Assembly: GCA_017405245.1 (NCBI GenBank)
Contig: JAFRAU010000008.1
Location: 1-64,000, forward strand
Reading direction: 5' to 3'
From: Candidatus Saccharimonadota bacterium
GTDB lineage: Bacteria > Patescibacteriota > Saccharimonadia > Saccharimonadales > Saccharimonadaceae
Length of the DNA stretch: 64,000 nucleotides
Position numbers and translations under genes: made by a program. This document shows positions 8,203-17,331 of the stretch, piece after piece; within the stretch, counting starts at the first letter, position 1, and each line of letters starts with the position of its first letter. The notes beneath the pieces were generated by a model that ran no database searches, was not told the origin of the DNA, and saw nothing but the letters and a program-made list of their open reading frames with translations.

Positions 8203-8988
8203 ATGTATGCAAAAAAATGGACTATGGGAGAGAGAATGGATAAGCAAAAAATTAGCGCAATGAGAGAAGGTGGGAAGATACTGGGTGGACTGCTTAGAGA
8301 CCTTAAAGAATACGTGAAACCTGGAATGAGTGAAAAAGAGATAGATGCCTGGGTGCGGGCTGAGGTGGTAAAACGTGGAGCGATAGTGGCTTATGACGAG
8401 CTAACAGAGAAATTTCCAGGGGCGATTTGTATATCGGTAAACGAGGAGTTAGTACACGGTGCACCGTCAGATTATATCTTGGAGGCCGGAGATAAAGTTT
8501 CTTTTGATATGGTGATTAAATATAAGGGATATTATACAGACTCGGCTTTTACGATGATAGTAGGTGGCGATAAGGCTGGTTCTCCGGCAGTAAGAAGAAT
8601 GATTTCTGTGACAGAGAGTGCGCTTGATGCAGGAATATCCGAGGTGAGACCAGGGGTGCATTTAGGGGATATTGGCGCGGCCGTAGAGAAAGTTCTAAGA
8701 CAGGGAAAACTGGGAGTAATAGAAAACTATGTCGGACATTTTATTGGAAAAGAGATGCATATGCCGCCAGATGTGCCAAATTATGGCCGCAAGGGGCATG
8801 GATACGTGCTAAAACCGGGCGATACGCTTTGTATTGAGCCGATGTCGTCTCTGGGTAAGCCGACTAATCATGTGGCAGATGATGGGAGTCATTGGACGGT
8901 GGTGATGAATGACGGGTCGTTTGGATGTCACTGTGAGCATACGGTGCTAGTGACGGAAGATGGACGTGAAGTGCTGACGTTGCCATAA
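8203..8988 (+). CDS. map: Methionine aminopeptidase, type I
   Basis: The 261-aa pita-bread metalloprotease shows the substrate His in ELVHGAP and the metal ligands: Asp in FDMVIKYKGYYTDSA (two), His in GHFIGKEMH, Glu in CIEPMSS and Glu in HCEHTVLV. It removes N-terminal Met from nascent proteins. Start ATG 8203 has GAGG upstream; ATG 8236 (MDKQKISAMREGG) is also possible and matches the usual family N-terminus better. No zinc-finger extension is present. Confidence 0.92.
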   Translation: MYAKKWTMGERMDKQKISAMREGGKILGGLLRDLKEYVKPGMSEKEIDAWVRAEVVKRGAIVAYDELTEKFPGAICISVNEELVHGAPSDYILEAGDKVSFDMVIKYKGYYTDSAFTMIVGGDKAGSPAVRRMISVTESALDAGISEVRPGVHLGDIGAAVEKVLRQGKLGVIENYVGHFIGKEMHMPPDVPNYGRKGHGYVLKPGDTLCIEPMSSLGKPTNHVADDGSHWTVVMNDGSFGCHCEHTVLVTEDGREVLTLP

Positions 8989-9014
8989 AATCCTTTACAA
9001 CAAAGTTTTTATGC

Positions 9015-9020
9015 TATAAT
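9015..9020 (+). promoter_or_regulatory. -10 box of ftsA, leaderless layout
   Basis: TATAAT ends six bases before the ftsA ATG, with TTTACA at 8994-8999 as possible -35. The start codon should be at or next to the transcript 5' end. Confidence 0.6.
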
Positions 9021-9026
9021 TAGTGT

Positions 9027-10247
9027 ATGGATGAGGTAGCGAAGTACGCGATTGGTTTAGATGTTGGTACAGAGAATGTACGAGCAGTGGTAGCCACGGT
9101 GAATCACGATGGTGATATTTCTGTAATAGGATATAATGAAGGAGCTAACGCCGGGATGCGTAAAGGGGTGGTGGCGAACTTGACTGGGCCAGCGGACTCG
9201 ATTGATAAGATGCTAGGCGAAGTAGAACGGATGAGCGGGATTGAAGTTAATTCGGCTTATACCTCTATCAATGGTGCACACGTAATGAGCGTGAAAGCAG
9301 ATGGTATGATAGCAGTTGGCCCGGAAGACCATGAAATTACAGATGCCGACATGAAACGCGTGGAACAGGCGGCGGTGATAGGTAGAGTGCCAGCTAACAG
9401 AGATATTTTAGATGTATTGCCATTATCTTATACATTAGATGGACAGAGTGGAATAAAAGATCCACTTGGAATGACTGGGTCAAGATTGGAGCTAAAAGCA
9501 AGCGTGATTTCTGCGCTGGCGCCAAACTCGTTAAATTTAAGAAAAGCCACTGAGGGGGCGAGGGTACAGTCGGAGAAACTAATACCGAGTGTGGTGGCCG
9601 GAGCTAGGGCCGTACTTTCTGAAAAACAGAAAGAAAATGGTGTGGCGGTGATTGATTTAGGTGCAGCGACGACTGGGGTGGCGATTTTTGAAGAGGGTGA
9701 TTTGCAATATGTGGGAGTGTTACCGGTAGGAGCGAACAATATTACTAATGACCTAGCAATAGTACTACAAATTGATACCAGTATAGCAGAAGATATTAAG
9801 AGGAGATTTGCCGGGGAAACTGACGAGACGGTGGACGGAGATATTTTGATTAGACATGGTAAAGAAGAATTGGTCTTTTCTAAGGCAGAGATAGATGAGA
9901 TTATTGAGGCGCGCTTGTCTGAAATATTTGAAGGAGTCAGAAAAGAGTTAAAAGCAGCTAAATACGATCATAAATTACCAGAGGGGATGGTACTAATCGG
10001 CGGCGGAGCGAATCTAAATGGTGTGGTTGAATTTGCGAAGCAAGCGCTTGAAGCTTCAATTAAGATAGGGATTCCGACGGGTCTTGGCGGAGTAGCAGAT
10101 GCGATAGAAAAGCCGGAGTATGCGGCGGCAATAGGACTGGCGATAACGGCAGTGAGAGAGAATGGAATTCGAGCGGAGCACGGAAAGTCTAAGAAGGGTG
10201 GCAAATCTTCTGGTGGGCTATTCTCAAAGCTTTTCCATAAGTTCTAG
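9027..10247 (+). CDS. ftsA: Cell division protein FtsA
   Basis: The 406-aa actin-fold ATPase has [17 protein letters not shown] (phosphate 1) near residue 6, [17 protein letters not shown] (phosphate 2) near 210 and [11 protein letters not shown] (adenosine motif) near 325. The basic Gly/Lys linker and C-terminal [10 protein letters not shown] fit the amphipathic membrane-targeting helix. FtsA anchors FtsZ filaments to the membrane, and ftsZ follows directly. No ribosome-binding site is visible. Confidence 0.95.
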   Translation: MDEVAKYAIGLDVGTENVRAVVATVNHDGDISVIGYNEGANAGMRKGVVANLTGPADSIDKMLGEVERMSGIEVNSAYTSINGAHVMSVKADGMIAVGPEDHEITDADMKRVEQAAVIGRVPANRDILDVLPLSYTLDGQSGIKDPLGMTGSRLELKASVISALAPNSLNLRKATEGARVQSEKLIPSVVAGARAVLSEKQKENGVAVIDLGAATTGVAIFEEGDLQYVGVLPVGANNITNDLAIVLQIDTSIAEDIKRRFAGETDETVDGDILIRHGKEELVFSKAEIDEIIEARLSEIFEGVRKELKAAKYDHKLPEGMVLIGGGANLNGVVEFAKQALEASIKIGIPTGLGGVADAIEKPEYAAAIGLAITAVRENGIRAEHGKSKKGGKSSGGLFSKLFHKF

Positions 10248-10277
10248 TTTAATACAATATATTGGCATTAAAATATA

Positions 10278-10304
10278 TTGACAGAGTGAATTTTGTGCTA
10301 TAAT
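10278..10304 (+). promoter_or_regulatory. ftsZ promoter
   Basis: TTGACA (10278-10283) and TATAAT (10299-10304) are 15 bp apart, with TGC just before the -10 as an extended element. A ~25-nt leader with a GGA site precedes ftsZ, so ftsZ can be expressed apart from ftsA. Confidence 0.7.
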
Positions 10305-10335
10305 GGAAGTAATTATCGTAAAGTGAGGAATTAAA

Positions 10336-11571
10336 ATGCCTGAAATTAAGCCAACAGAGGTGGAAAGCACAGCAAGTATCAAGGTAGTGGGGGTAGGTGG
10401 AGCCGGTGGCTCTGCTGTTGATAGAATGAGGGAAGTCGGATTATCTGGGGTGGAATTTGTGGCAGTTAACACTGATGCACAGGCGCTGCACCATTCTGCG
10501 GCTGATAATAAGGTGAGAATTGGTAAAGGCCTAGGTGCAGGTGGTGATCCAGAGAAAGGTCGTGAGGCTGCTGAGGAGAGCCGAGAGAATATTGGCAAGG
10601 CACTGGAAGGTGCTGATATGGTCTTTATTACCTTGGGTGCTGGTGGTGGTACTGGATCTGGGGCTGGGCCAATTGTGGCGCAAGAAGCTCATCAGAGAGA
10701 TATCTTGACGGTTGGTGTAGTAACGAAGCCTTTTACTTTTGAGGGTGCGAAGCGTAGAGAAAATGCAGAAACGGCAATTGAACAGCTTTCTCATGAGGTA
10801 GATGCATTAATTACAATCCCGAATGATAGATTGCTTCAAACAATTGACCCGAGGACGCCACTACTAGAAACCTTTAAGATTGCAGATGATGTTTTGCGCC
10901 AAGGTGTGCAAGGAATCTCTGAGCTTATTACAGAACATAGCTTGATTAACTTGGACTTTGCAGATGTGAAAGCAATTATGAAGAATGCGGGTTCAGCGCT
11001 GATGGGAATCGGTAGAGCGAGCGGGGAAAATAGAGCGGTACTGGCCGCACAGCAAGCAATTGAGTCGCCACTGATTGAGGTAAAAATTGAAGGGGCAAGA
11101 GGAGTATTATTCTCTGTGGCTGGCGGATACGATATGAGTATGTCTGAGATTCAGGAAGCGGCGGAAGTGATTACTGGGGCGGTTTCTCCTGACGCGAACA
11201 TAATTTTTGGGGCTTCAATTCGTCCAGAGCTGGAAGATGAGATTGTGATTACGGTGGTAGCAACAGGATTTGACTCTGACTATTACAGAGATATGGAACG
11301 CGGGGTAACAAATAACGCAAGAGCAAGTGTAGAGCCAGAAACAGAACAGGTTGCGACTGATAAGGAAGAGGACAGCGTCGTAACAGAGGGAGGGGCGTCA
11401 GTAGACCTGAAAGATTTAGGTGAAAAGAAGCCAACAGTGTCATCAGAGGACTTTACAAAAGAGACGCCAGAGAATATGTGGGATTCTATCCGTTCCGAGG
11501 CGGATGAAGAAGAAGATGACCTTGATGTTCCACCTTCACTGAGAGCAAGACTCAGAAGAAAAGCAAAATAA
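10336..11571 (+). CDS. ftsZ: Cell division protein FtsZ
   Basis: The 411-aa tubulin homologue begins with a short tail, then [16 protein letters not shown]. The GTP-binding signature [12 protein letters not shown] lies near residue 98 and the synergy loop [11 protein letters not shown] near 210. An acidic linker (~320-395) ends in a basic tip ([13 protein letters not shown]) where the FtsA-binding peptide would be expected; a canonical DIPAFLR-like peptide is not obvious. It polymerises as the division ring. Confidence 0.97.
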   Translation: MPEIKPTEVESTASIKVVGVGGAGGSAVDRMREVGLSGVEFVAVNTDAQALHHSAADNKVRIGKGLGAGGDPEKGREAAEESRENIGKALEGADMVFITLGAGGGTGSGAGPIVAQEAHQRDILTVGVVTKPFTFEGAKRRENAETAIEQLSHEVDALITIPNDRLLQTIDPRTPLLETFKIADDVLRQGVQGISELITEHSLINLDFADVKAIMKNAGSALMGIGRASGENRAVLAAQQAIESPLIEVKIEGARGVLFSVAGGYDMSMSEIQEAAEVITGAVSPDANIIFGASIRPELEDEIVITVVATGFDSDYYRDMERGVTNNARASVEPETEQVATDKEEDSVVTEGGASVDLKDLGEKKPTVSSEDFTKETPENMWDSIRSEADEEEDDLDVPPSLRARLRRKAK

Positions 11572-11578
11572 AACAGAA

Positions 11579-11605
11579 TTAGCACTCTACACGTGAGAGT
11601 GCTGA
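11579..11605 (+). promoter_or_regulatory. CIRCE-like inverted repeat
   Basis: TTAGCACTC, nine bases, then GAGTGCTGA. It differs from the classic CIRCE operator (TTAGCACTC-N9-GAGTGCTAA, bound by HrcA) at one base. It lies between ftsZ and the NrdR-like gene, not before groE or dnaK. It may instead be a weak 3'-end hairpin of ftsZ, but no T-run follows. Confidence 0.6.
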
Positions 11606-11660
11606 ATCTTTATGAGAGGATAGTCAGAAGAAGTACTGACTGGGTGATAAAAGAGGTAAG

Positions 11661-12128
11661 ATGGCGTTAGGAATTAAGATAGGAGATAGCAAGGTTCTGG
11701 AAAGTCGAGAGACGACTGATGGAACGATGATCAGAAGGCGCCGTATGACTTCGGATGGCAAGCATAGATTTACTACTTATGAGCGGATTGAAATGCCGAC
11801 AATTATGGTGCGGAAGCGGAGTGGCAATAAAGAAGAGTTTGATAGGGATAAGCTAATAAATTCGGTAAGACGGAGTGTTGGCAAGTTCTTTAATTCTTCA
11901 CTAGAAGTAGAAGAGGTAGTAGATAAGGTGATGGACCGGATTTATGAGACGGGAAAAGAAGAAGTAACGTCAAAAGAAATTGGAGAAAATACTCTGGATG
12001 TGTTGGCGGAAGTAAATGAGGTGGCATACGTAAGGTTTGCGAGCGTGTTTCAGGAATTCAGGTCGCTTGCTGAGTTTGAACAAATTATTAAAGAGCAGAA
12101 ACGAAAAAAAGAAAGGATGGGGAAATGA
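11661..12128 (+). CDS. nrdR: NrdR-like regulator lacking zinc-ribbon cysteines
   Basis: The 155-aa protein keeps the NrdR layout: an N-terminal DNA-binding part ending in RRRRMTSDGKHRFTTYER, then an ATP-cone (IMVRKRSGNKEEFDRDKL, KEIGENTLDVLAEVNEVAYVRFASVFQEF). In the family four cysteines form a zinc ribbon before and within this N-terminal part. Here the positions read MALGIKIGDS and MTSDGK, with no cysteine at all. DNA binding may therefore be altered or metal-free. NrdR normally represses ribonucleotide reductase genes in response to dATP/ATP; none is in this window. ATGA overlap couples it to the next gene. Confidence 0.85.
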   Translation: MALGIKIGDSKVLESRETTDGTMIRRRRMTSDGKHRFTTYERIEMPTIMVRKRSGNKEEFDRDKLINSVRRSVGKFFNSSLEVEEVVDKVMDRIYETGKEEVTSKEIGENTLDVLAEVNEVAYVRFASVFQEFRSLAEFEQIIKEQKRKKERMGK

Positions 12129-12394
12129 GGTTAGTGTTGCTATGGAGTGAAGAAACGGATTATGCCAGCGAGGTGCGAGAATGGCTAAGGGACTTTGCGC
12201 ATGATACGGGAGGAAAAGAAATTGAGAGTCTAGATCCAGCGTCACGCGAAGGGGAGAGTCTTGCGACAGCGTATGACGTATTGCAATTTCCAGCGATAAT
12301 GCTGCTTGATGATGACGGGAGATTACTTCAAATTTGGAAGGGGACACCGATGCCTCAGATAGAACAAGTGGCTTTTTGGGCTAAGGATGTGTAA
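12125..12394 (+). CDS. Small thioredoxin-fold protein without CXXC
   Basis: The 89-aa protein starts with a beta strand (MRLVLLWSEETDYASEV) where thioredoxins carry WCxxC, but no cysteines are present. A cis-Pro-like segment (LQFPAIMLLDDDGRLLQIWKG) supports the fold. Redox chemistry is therefore unlikely; a binding or chaperone role is possible but unproven. It overlaps the NrdR-like gene by four bases. Confidence 0.6.
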   Translation: MRLVLLWSEETDYASEVREWLRDFAHDTGGKEIESLDPASREGESLATAYDVLQFPAIMLLDDDGRLLQIWKGTPMPQIEQVAFWAKDV

Positions 12395-12478
12395 GAGCGT
12401 GAACAGGTTGTTTATTTAGATGTGATACCGCTTGTACATGGGGTTACCGCTTATTTTTTGAAAGATTTAAAAATATGC

Positions 12479-12484
12479 TATAAT
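12479..12484 (+). promoter_or_regulatory. -10 box of HD-domain gene, leaderless layout
   Basis: TATAAT with upstream TGC ends seven bases before the ATG at 12492. Confidence 0.6.
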
Positions 12485-12491
12485 AATAGTA

Positions 12492-13124
12492 ATGACACTG
12501 CGAGACAAAGCTAATGAGATTTTTCTGTGGGGCCTAGATAAGAGAAAGGACCGGATTGTTTCTGCGTGGGAAAATCATTCACGAGGGGCAGCGGAAGTGG
12601 CGGAAAAAATTGCTGAGCGGGTCGGAATGGACAAAGAAAAAGCTTATGTCATGGGGCTACTTCATGATATTGGTAGGTGCTATGGGCCAGATACCGGGAT
12701 GGAGCACATTATTGATGGGTATAATATTTTGATGGAAAAAAATATGCCGGAAATTGCTAGGGTATGCTTAACACATTCGTTTAATCCAAAAGAAAAGGTT
12801 AACGAAATTAATCTGAAAAATCCGGAGGAAGATGCTTTTTTGAAAAGGTTTCTTGTTGAGACGGAGTATGATGATTACGACAGGCTGATACAACTGGCAG
12901 ATTTTATGGCGGGAGCACACGGCGTAACTACGATTGAACGGAGATTTTGCAGTGTATTATGGAGGCATGGGCTAAAAAGTCCAGCTGAGGATTTGACGAC
13001 GCTCTATAAGATTAAAAATTATTTTGATAAAAAAGCAGGAATAGATGTTTATGAAATTTTTCACGAGAAGATTGCTACCACACCGTTTGAGGGGATACCT
13101 GGAAAAATAGAAACTATAATATAA
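12492..13124 (+). CDS. HD-domain phosphohydrolase
   Basis: The 210-aa protein has the HD metal set: H in WENHSRGAAEVAEKIAERVG (~30), HD in MGLLHDIGRCYG (~58), H in MEHIIDGYNIL and D in LIQLADFMAGAHG (~138). HD proteins hydrolyse phosphoester bonds of nucleotides or related substrates; this layout resembles YqeK/dGTPase-like single-domain members. The exact substrate cannot be read. It lies just before ileS. Confidence 0.75.
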   Translation: MTLRDKANEIFLWGLDKRKDRIVSAWENHSRGAAEVAEKIAERVGMDKEKAYVMGLLHDIGRCYGPDTGMEHIIDGYNILMEKNMPEIARVCLTHSFNPKEKVNEINLKNPEEDAFLKRFLVETEYDDYDRLIQLADFMAGAHGVTTIERRFCSVLWRHGLKSPAEDLTTLYKIKNYFDKKAGIDVYEIFHEKIATTPFEGIPGKIETII

Positions 13125-13148
13125 TTGAAGGCGAGAGAAAGGAGTAGT

Positions 13149-16100
13149 ATGAAGTACCAACCAAGAAAAAGAGCAATTGAATATGAGAAAGCACTCGTTT
13201 TGTGGTGGAAGAAGAACCGAATTTTTGAGAAGTCAGTAGAGCAGCGGGCGGCTCATAATTCTTATGTGTTTTATGATGGGCCACCATTTATTACGGGTTT
13301 ACCGCATCACGGAACACTACTCTCTTCAATTGTGAAAGATGCAGTACCAAGATTTTGGACTATGCGTGGTAAGCGCGTAGAAAGAAAATGGGGTTGGGAT
13401 TGTCATGGGTTGCCAGCAGAAAATTTTGTAGAAAAGCAACTAGGGATTACTGATAGACGAGATATTGGGACAAAATGGAGCCTAGAAGATTACATTATAA
13501 AGGCGCGTGAAAGCATGGTAGCAAGTAGTGCACTATGGGAAGGTACGATTGACAGAGTGGGGCGCTGGGTAGATTTTAGAAATGGCTATCGGACGATGGA
13601 CAAGAACTTTATGGAGAGTGTCTGGTGGGCATTTAAGAAACTGTATGATGCAGGTAAGATTTATGAGGGCCGGAAGGTGCTGATGTATGACACGAAGTTT
13701 GCGACACCAGTGTCGAAAGCGGAAGTGACTATGGATAATGACGCGTATAGAGAGGTAACGGATCCGTCGGCGTATGTGAAGTTTAAGGTTTTGTCTCAGG
13801 AACAGCTTAAAAATATTCTAGCTGATACTAATGCAAATGGAGATGGGGCGACGGTGTACCTACTAGCTTGGACGACGACGCCGTGGACACTGCCGGCGAA
13901 TCTAGCTCTTGCGGTAAATCCAGAAATGGACTATGCATTGTACGAGGTGGGAGGAGAACTACTTATCATGGCGACGGCCTTAGCGGATAAGGTGCTAGTA
14001 GATGACAAGCTGGGAAAAGAGGGAAAATCTGGCACTCTGGAACAGAGAGTGCTAAAAACCTTCTCTGGAAAAGAACTGGTCGGCTTAGAATATGAGCCAC
14101 TAATTGAGACTGTGCCTTATGACTCGCGAAAGAAAGATACGTATCACGTATTAGCGGGTGATTTTGTGTCATCAGAAGATGGTACGGGGATTGTTCATAT
14201 TGCGCCGGCGTATGGCGAAGATGACTATCAGCTAATGATAGACAGTGACGTCGATTTTGTGGACGTATTAGATGATAACGGCTACTATTTACCGGAGATG
14301 GCGGAAAAATTACATGAGCTAGGTGTGCGTGATACGGATGAAAATGGAATAGAAATTTGGGCTGGGAATAAGTTTATCGCAAAGTGTCTGGAAGAAAAGG
14401 GAATTGTCTATAAAATTGAGTATATTAAACATGAATATCCGTTTAATCCACGGTCAAAGCAACGTATAATGTATCGGGCGTTTCCGAGCTGGTTCTTTGA
14501 CGTGCAAAATGCGAAGCCGCTAATGCTGGAACAAAACGAGAATATTAATTGGTTTCCGGAATATCTGAAACATGGTAGATTTGCTAAAAACATTGAACAA
14601 GCACCGGACTGGAACTTGTCGCGTGATAGATTCTGGGCAACAGCAATGCCGGTCTGGAAGAGTGATGCAGGCACCGTGAAAGTAGTGGGAAGCTATGACG
14701 AACTATATGAACTTTCTGGGGTGAGACTAGAAGATTATCACAGACCATGGGTAGATGAAGTCGAATTTGATGCATATGTTAAAGATGGGGAGATAGTAGA
14801 CAAATCGGCTAAGGGGGCGAAAAAAGAGCATTTTAAGCGGATAGAAAAAGTGCTGGACTGTTGGTTTGAAAGCGGCTCGATGCCATTTGCGCAGCTACAC
14901 TATCCGTTTGAGAATAAGGAAAAATTTGAGAATAATTATCCGGCAGACTTTATCGTGGAATATGTAGGGCAGGTAAGGGCATGGTTCTATTATGTCCACG
15001 TAGTAAACACTGCGCTGTTTTCTAAAAATGCATACCTAAATGTAATTACAACTGGTACATTGGCAGGAAATGATGGTAGAAAGATGAGTAAGTCGCTAGG
15101 GAATTTTACTGACCCGAATGAACTGATGGATAAATATTCGGCAGATTCGTTGAGGTTACTACTTCTTTCTAGTCCAGTACTAGCGGGGGAGGATTTTGCG
15201 TTGATTGATAAAGACGTGAGTGATGTTGCAAGGAAGCTTACGATGATTTGGAATGTATACGATTTCTTTATTACGTACGCTAATGTGGACGATTTTGATT
15301 ATCATACGAGCGGATTTTCGGATATATTACTTCAAGATGCAGAAACTAAGAAACTTGGGGCAGGGAGTGCTGCTTTCAGTGAGAAAGAATTGACTGCTAG
15401 TCTTGCGAATGATTTGGATAAATGGATTGTGTCGAGGGTATATCAACTTAGAGACGAGATTACGGAGGGAATGGAAGAATATAATCTTCCAAAAGCGACG
15501 GCGGGAATATTGCCGTTTGTGGATGACCTTTCGAATTTCTTTGTACGAAGAAGCAGAAGAAGGTTTTGGAAATCGGAAGACGATAACGATAAAATTGAGG
15601 CTTATGCGACATTACACTACGTACTACTTTATCTGAGTAAAATTATTGCTCCGTTTGTTCCATTTCTTGCTGAGGAGCTGTACCATAATTTGACTGGAAA
15701 AAACGGTTCTTCTGATTCGGTACACCTTTTGGATTGGCCGGAGAAATCGGAGATTGATATGGATGTAGTCCAGAAGATGGCAAGGACGAGAGAGATTATC
15801 TCCGAAGGTTTGGCGATGAGAATGAATAAGTCGGAAACAGAGGAGCAGATAAAAATTAGGCAACCGCTTTCTAGCCTGATGTATGATGGAGAAAAATTGC
15901 TGGCGGAATATGAGCAGATGATTGCGGACGAGGTCAATGTTAAAAAAGTTATTCACGGCAAGGAAATGAAGCTCAATAAAAAATTAACAGAATTGCTCAA
16001 AAAAGAAGGGCAGGCGCGGGAGCTTATTCGAGTGGTGCAGGCGGCTAGAAAAAAGGCCGGACTGAACGTTGATGATAGAATAAAGCTCTATGTATCATGC

Positions 16101-16247
16101 AAGATGGAGCCAGAGTTCTCCAAGATGTTGATGCAAGAGGTACTTGCAGAAGAATTTAGTATGGATGGAGACGTAAAAAACTATGTCTACGACGAGATTG
16201 CAAAGGTAAATAATGAGCAAATAACGCTTAGCTTAGAAAAAGCATAA
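13149..16247 (+). CDS. ileS: Isoleucyl-tRNA synthetase (type 2-like)
   Basis: ATG 13149 follows GGAG; the upstream TTG at 13125 is not needed. The 1032-aa class I synthetase has GLPHHGTL as HIGH motif near residue 52, WGWDCHGLPAE, a CP1 editing domain (AWTTTPWTLPANLALAV) and GRKMSKSLGN near 645. The C-terminal anticodon-binding region is long. Sequence around HIGH resembles the eukaryote/archaea-like type 2 enzyme, which is often less sensitive to mupirocin. It charges tRNA-Ile and edits Val. Confidence 0.95.
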   Translation: MKYQPRKRAIEYEKALVLWWKKNRIFEKSVEQRAAHNSYVFYDGPPFITGLPHHGTLLSSIVKDAVPRFWTMRGKRVERKWGWDCHGLPAENFVEKQLGITDRRDIGTKWSLEDYIIKARESMVASSALWEGTIDRVGRWVDFRNGYRTMDKNFMESVWWAFKKLYDAGKIYEGRKVLMYDTKFATPVSKAEVTMDNDAYREVTDPSAYVKFKVLSQEQLKNILADTNANGDGATVYLLAWTTTPWTLPANLALAVNPEMDYALYEVGGELLIMATALADKVLVDDKLGKEGKSGTLEQRVLKTFSGKELVGLEYEPLIETVPYDSRKKDTYHVLAGDFVSSEDGTGIVHIAPAYGEDDYQLMIDSDVDFVDVLDDNGYYLPEMAEKLHELGVRDTDENGIEIWAGNKFIAKCLEEKGIVYKIEYIKHEYPFNPRSKQRIMYRAFPSWFFDVQNAKPLMLEQNENINWFPEYLKHGRFAKNIEQAPDWNLSRDRFWATAMPVWKSDAGTVKVVGSYDELYELSGVRLEDYHRPWVDEVEFDAYVKDGEIVDKSAKGAKKEHFKRIEKVLDCWFESGSMPFAQLHYPFENKEKFENNYPADFIVEYVGQVRAWFYYVHVVNTALFSKNAYLNVITTGTLAGNDGRKMSKSLGNFTDPNELMDKYSADSLRLLLLSSPVLAGEDFALIDKDVSDVARKLTMIWNVYDFFITYANVDDFDYHTSGFSDILLQDAETKKLGAGSAAFSEKELTASLANDLDKWIVSRVYQLRDEITEGMEEYNLPKATAGILPFVDDLSNFFVRRSRRRFWKSEDDNDKIEAYATLHYVLLYLSKIIAPFVPFLAEELYHNLTGKNGSSDSVHLLDWPEKSEIDMDVVQKMARTREIISEGLAMRMNKSETEEQIKIRQPLSSLMYDGEKLLAEYEQMIADEVNVKKVIHGKEMKLNKKLTELLKKEGQARELIRVVQAARKKAGLNVDDRIKLYVSCKMEPEFSKMLMQEVLAEEFSMDGDVKNYVYDEIAKVNNEQITLSLEKA

Positions 16248-16382
16248 GTAAAGCATAAGCATTGTGAATTATAGCACAAGCGGAATAAGAAATTAATGTA
16301 TGCAGGTCGCCTGAGGGTACAAATTATGGGCGATAGAACAGGGGTAGATTTGACAAATTATCAAAATAAAGCATAAAAGGTA

Positions 16383-16411
16383 TTGACTTTTTTGCAAAAG
16401 TGTGCTAGTAT
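16383..16411 (+). promoter_or_regulatory. Promoter of the 58-aa gene
   Basis: TTGACT (16383-16388) and TAGTAT (16406-16411) are 17 bp apart with TGC before the -10. A ~95-nt leader follows. The rest of 16248-16382 shows no gene. Confidence 0.7.
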
Positions 16412-16512
16412 AGAAGACAGTTAGATAATAAAACAAACATTCTAACAAACAAAGCATCTTAGGATATAACCTTAGTGCGGAGTAGAAAAACAAAAAGAAA
16501 GGAAAAAAGCCT

Positions 16513-16689
16513 ATGTCAAAAACTAATATCAACGTAACGAAGAGAGGAAATACTGCTTCTTTTGATTCAGGATTAGAATTTCAGGTGATAGGTGGAAGCG
16601 AAGCAAAAGAAAGAAAATATCGCTCTCCAAAAACTATCAGTGCAGCCGCAAAAGCAGCAATCGAACTCTTTTCAATGGAGGTAGCATAG
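16513..16689 (+). CDS. Small hypothetical protein, 58 aa
   Basis: This short gene has its own promoter, an AAAGGA site and a strong terminator, so it is likely real. The peptide begins MSKTNINVTKRGNTASFDSG and ends with an alanine-rich helix (SAAAKAAIELFSMEVA). I do not recognise the family. No transmembrane segment or cysteine is visible. Confidence 0.65.
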   Translation: MSKTNINVTKRGNTASFDSGLEFQVIGGSEAKERKYRSPKTISAAAKAAIELFSMEVA

Positions 16690-16718
16690 TAATGTAAAAA
16701 ATAGGTGCGTTACGCATC

Positions 16719-16747
16719 AAAAAACCGAACGCTAAGTTCGGTTTTTT
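16719..16747 (+). terminator. Intrinsic terminator
   Basis: A perfect 12-bp stem (AAAAAACCGAAC with GTTCGGTTTTTT) around GCTAA, with a T-run. It is symmetric and could work in both directions. Confidence 0.9.
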
Positions 16748-16765
16748 GGTATTTTGAAAAAAGGC

Positions 16766-16793
16766 TTGACAAATTTAGTATAAGTATTAAAAT
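16766..16793 (+). promoter_or_regulatory. Promoter of the surface operon
   Basis: TTGACA at 16766-16771, then an AT-rich TATTAAAAT -10 region about 17 bp on. A ~60-nt leader with AAAGG follows, then the gene at 16854. Confidence 0.55.
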
Positions 16794-16853
16794 GGGGGTA
16801 GAAAAGGTCAATATTATCAAATTATCAAAACAAAAACGAAAGGTCTCCACACT

Positions 16854-17330
16854 ATGGATAATAATGATATAAATACTAATTCGGCTGCTCCGGTTGATGC
16901 GGCCGCGGACATAAATGTCGATCTCACAGATGATAAGACGATTGACTTATTTATCGAAGGGATTATGGAAGAAAAAGGGATTTCTTCCGAAAGCGAAGAG
17001 CTAAAACAAGATATTTTTGCAGATCTTAAAACTAGGCTATTAGAAGAGATTGATAGGTCGCTAGTTGCGGCTCTTCCGGATGAAAAATTAGACGAGCTTT
17101 CTAAAATTGTAGCGAGCGAAGGCCAAGTTGCTCCGGAAACTGTTGGGAAGATGGTAGAAGAAGCTAAATTGGACGTAGAAGAAATCGTGGGTGTGACGAT
17201 GGCAAGATTTCGTGAGCTTTATTTAGGTGAAGATGCGGAAAACGCAGAACCGATTGAGGCTGATGCGGCTTCCTCTTCCGATACGGAATCTGGCAACGCG
17301 AACGTGTCGCCGGTAGAAACGGAGAATTAA
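16854..17330 (+). CDS. Acidic hypothetical protein (DUF5663-like?)
   Basis: The 158-aa protein is strongly acidic with Asp/Ala/Ser-rich ends. The central ~85 residues are predicted helical (TIDLFIEGIMEEKG, LKTRLLEEIDRSLVAALPDEKLDELSKIV). That pattern recalls the small helical DUF5663-type proteins seen in Patescibacteria, a weak match made by eye. It sits one base before the giant gene, suggesting a partner role. No signal peptide is visible. Confidence 0.6.
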   Translation: MDNNDINTNSAAPVDAAADINVDLTDDKTIDLFIEGIMEEKGISSESEELKQDIFADLKTRLLEEIDRSLVAALPDEKLDELSKIVASEGQVAPETVGKMVEEAKLDVEEIVGVTMARFRELYLGEDAENAEPIEADAASSSDTESGNANVSPVETEN

Positions 17331-17331
17331 T

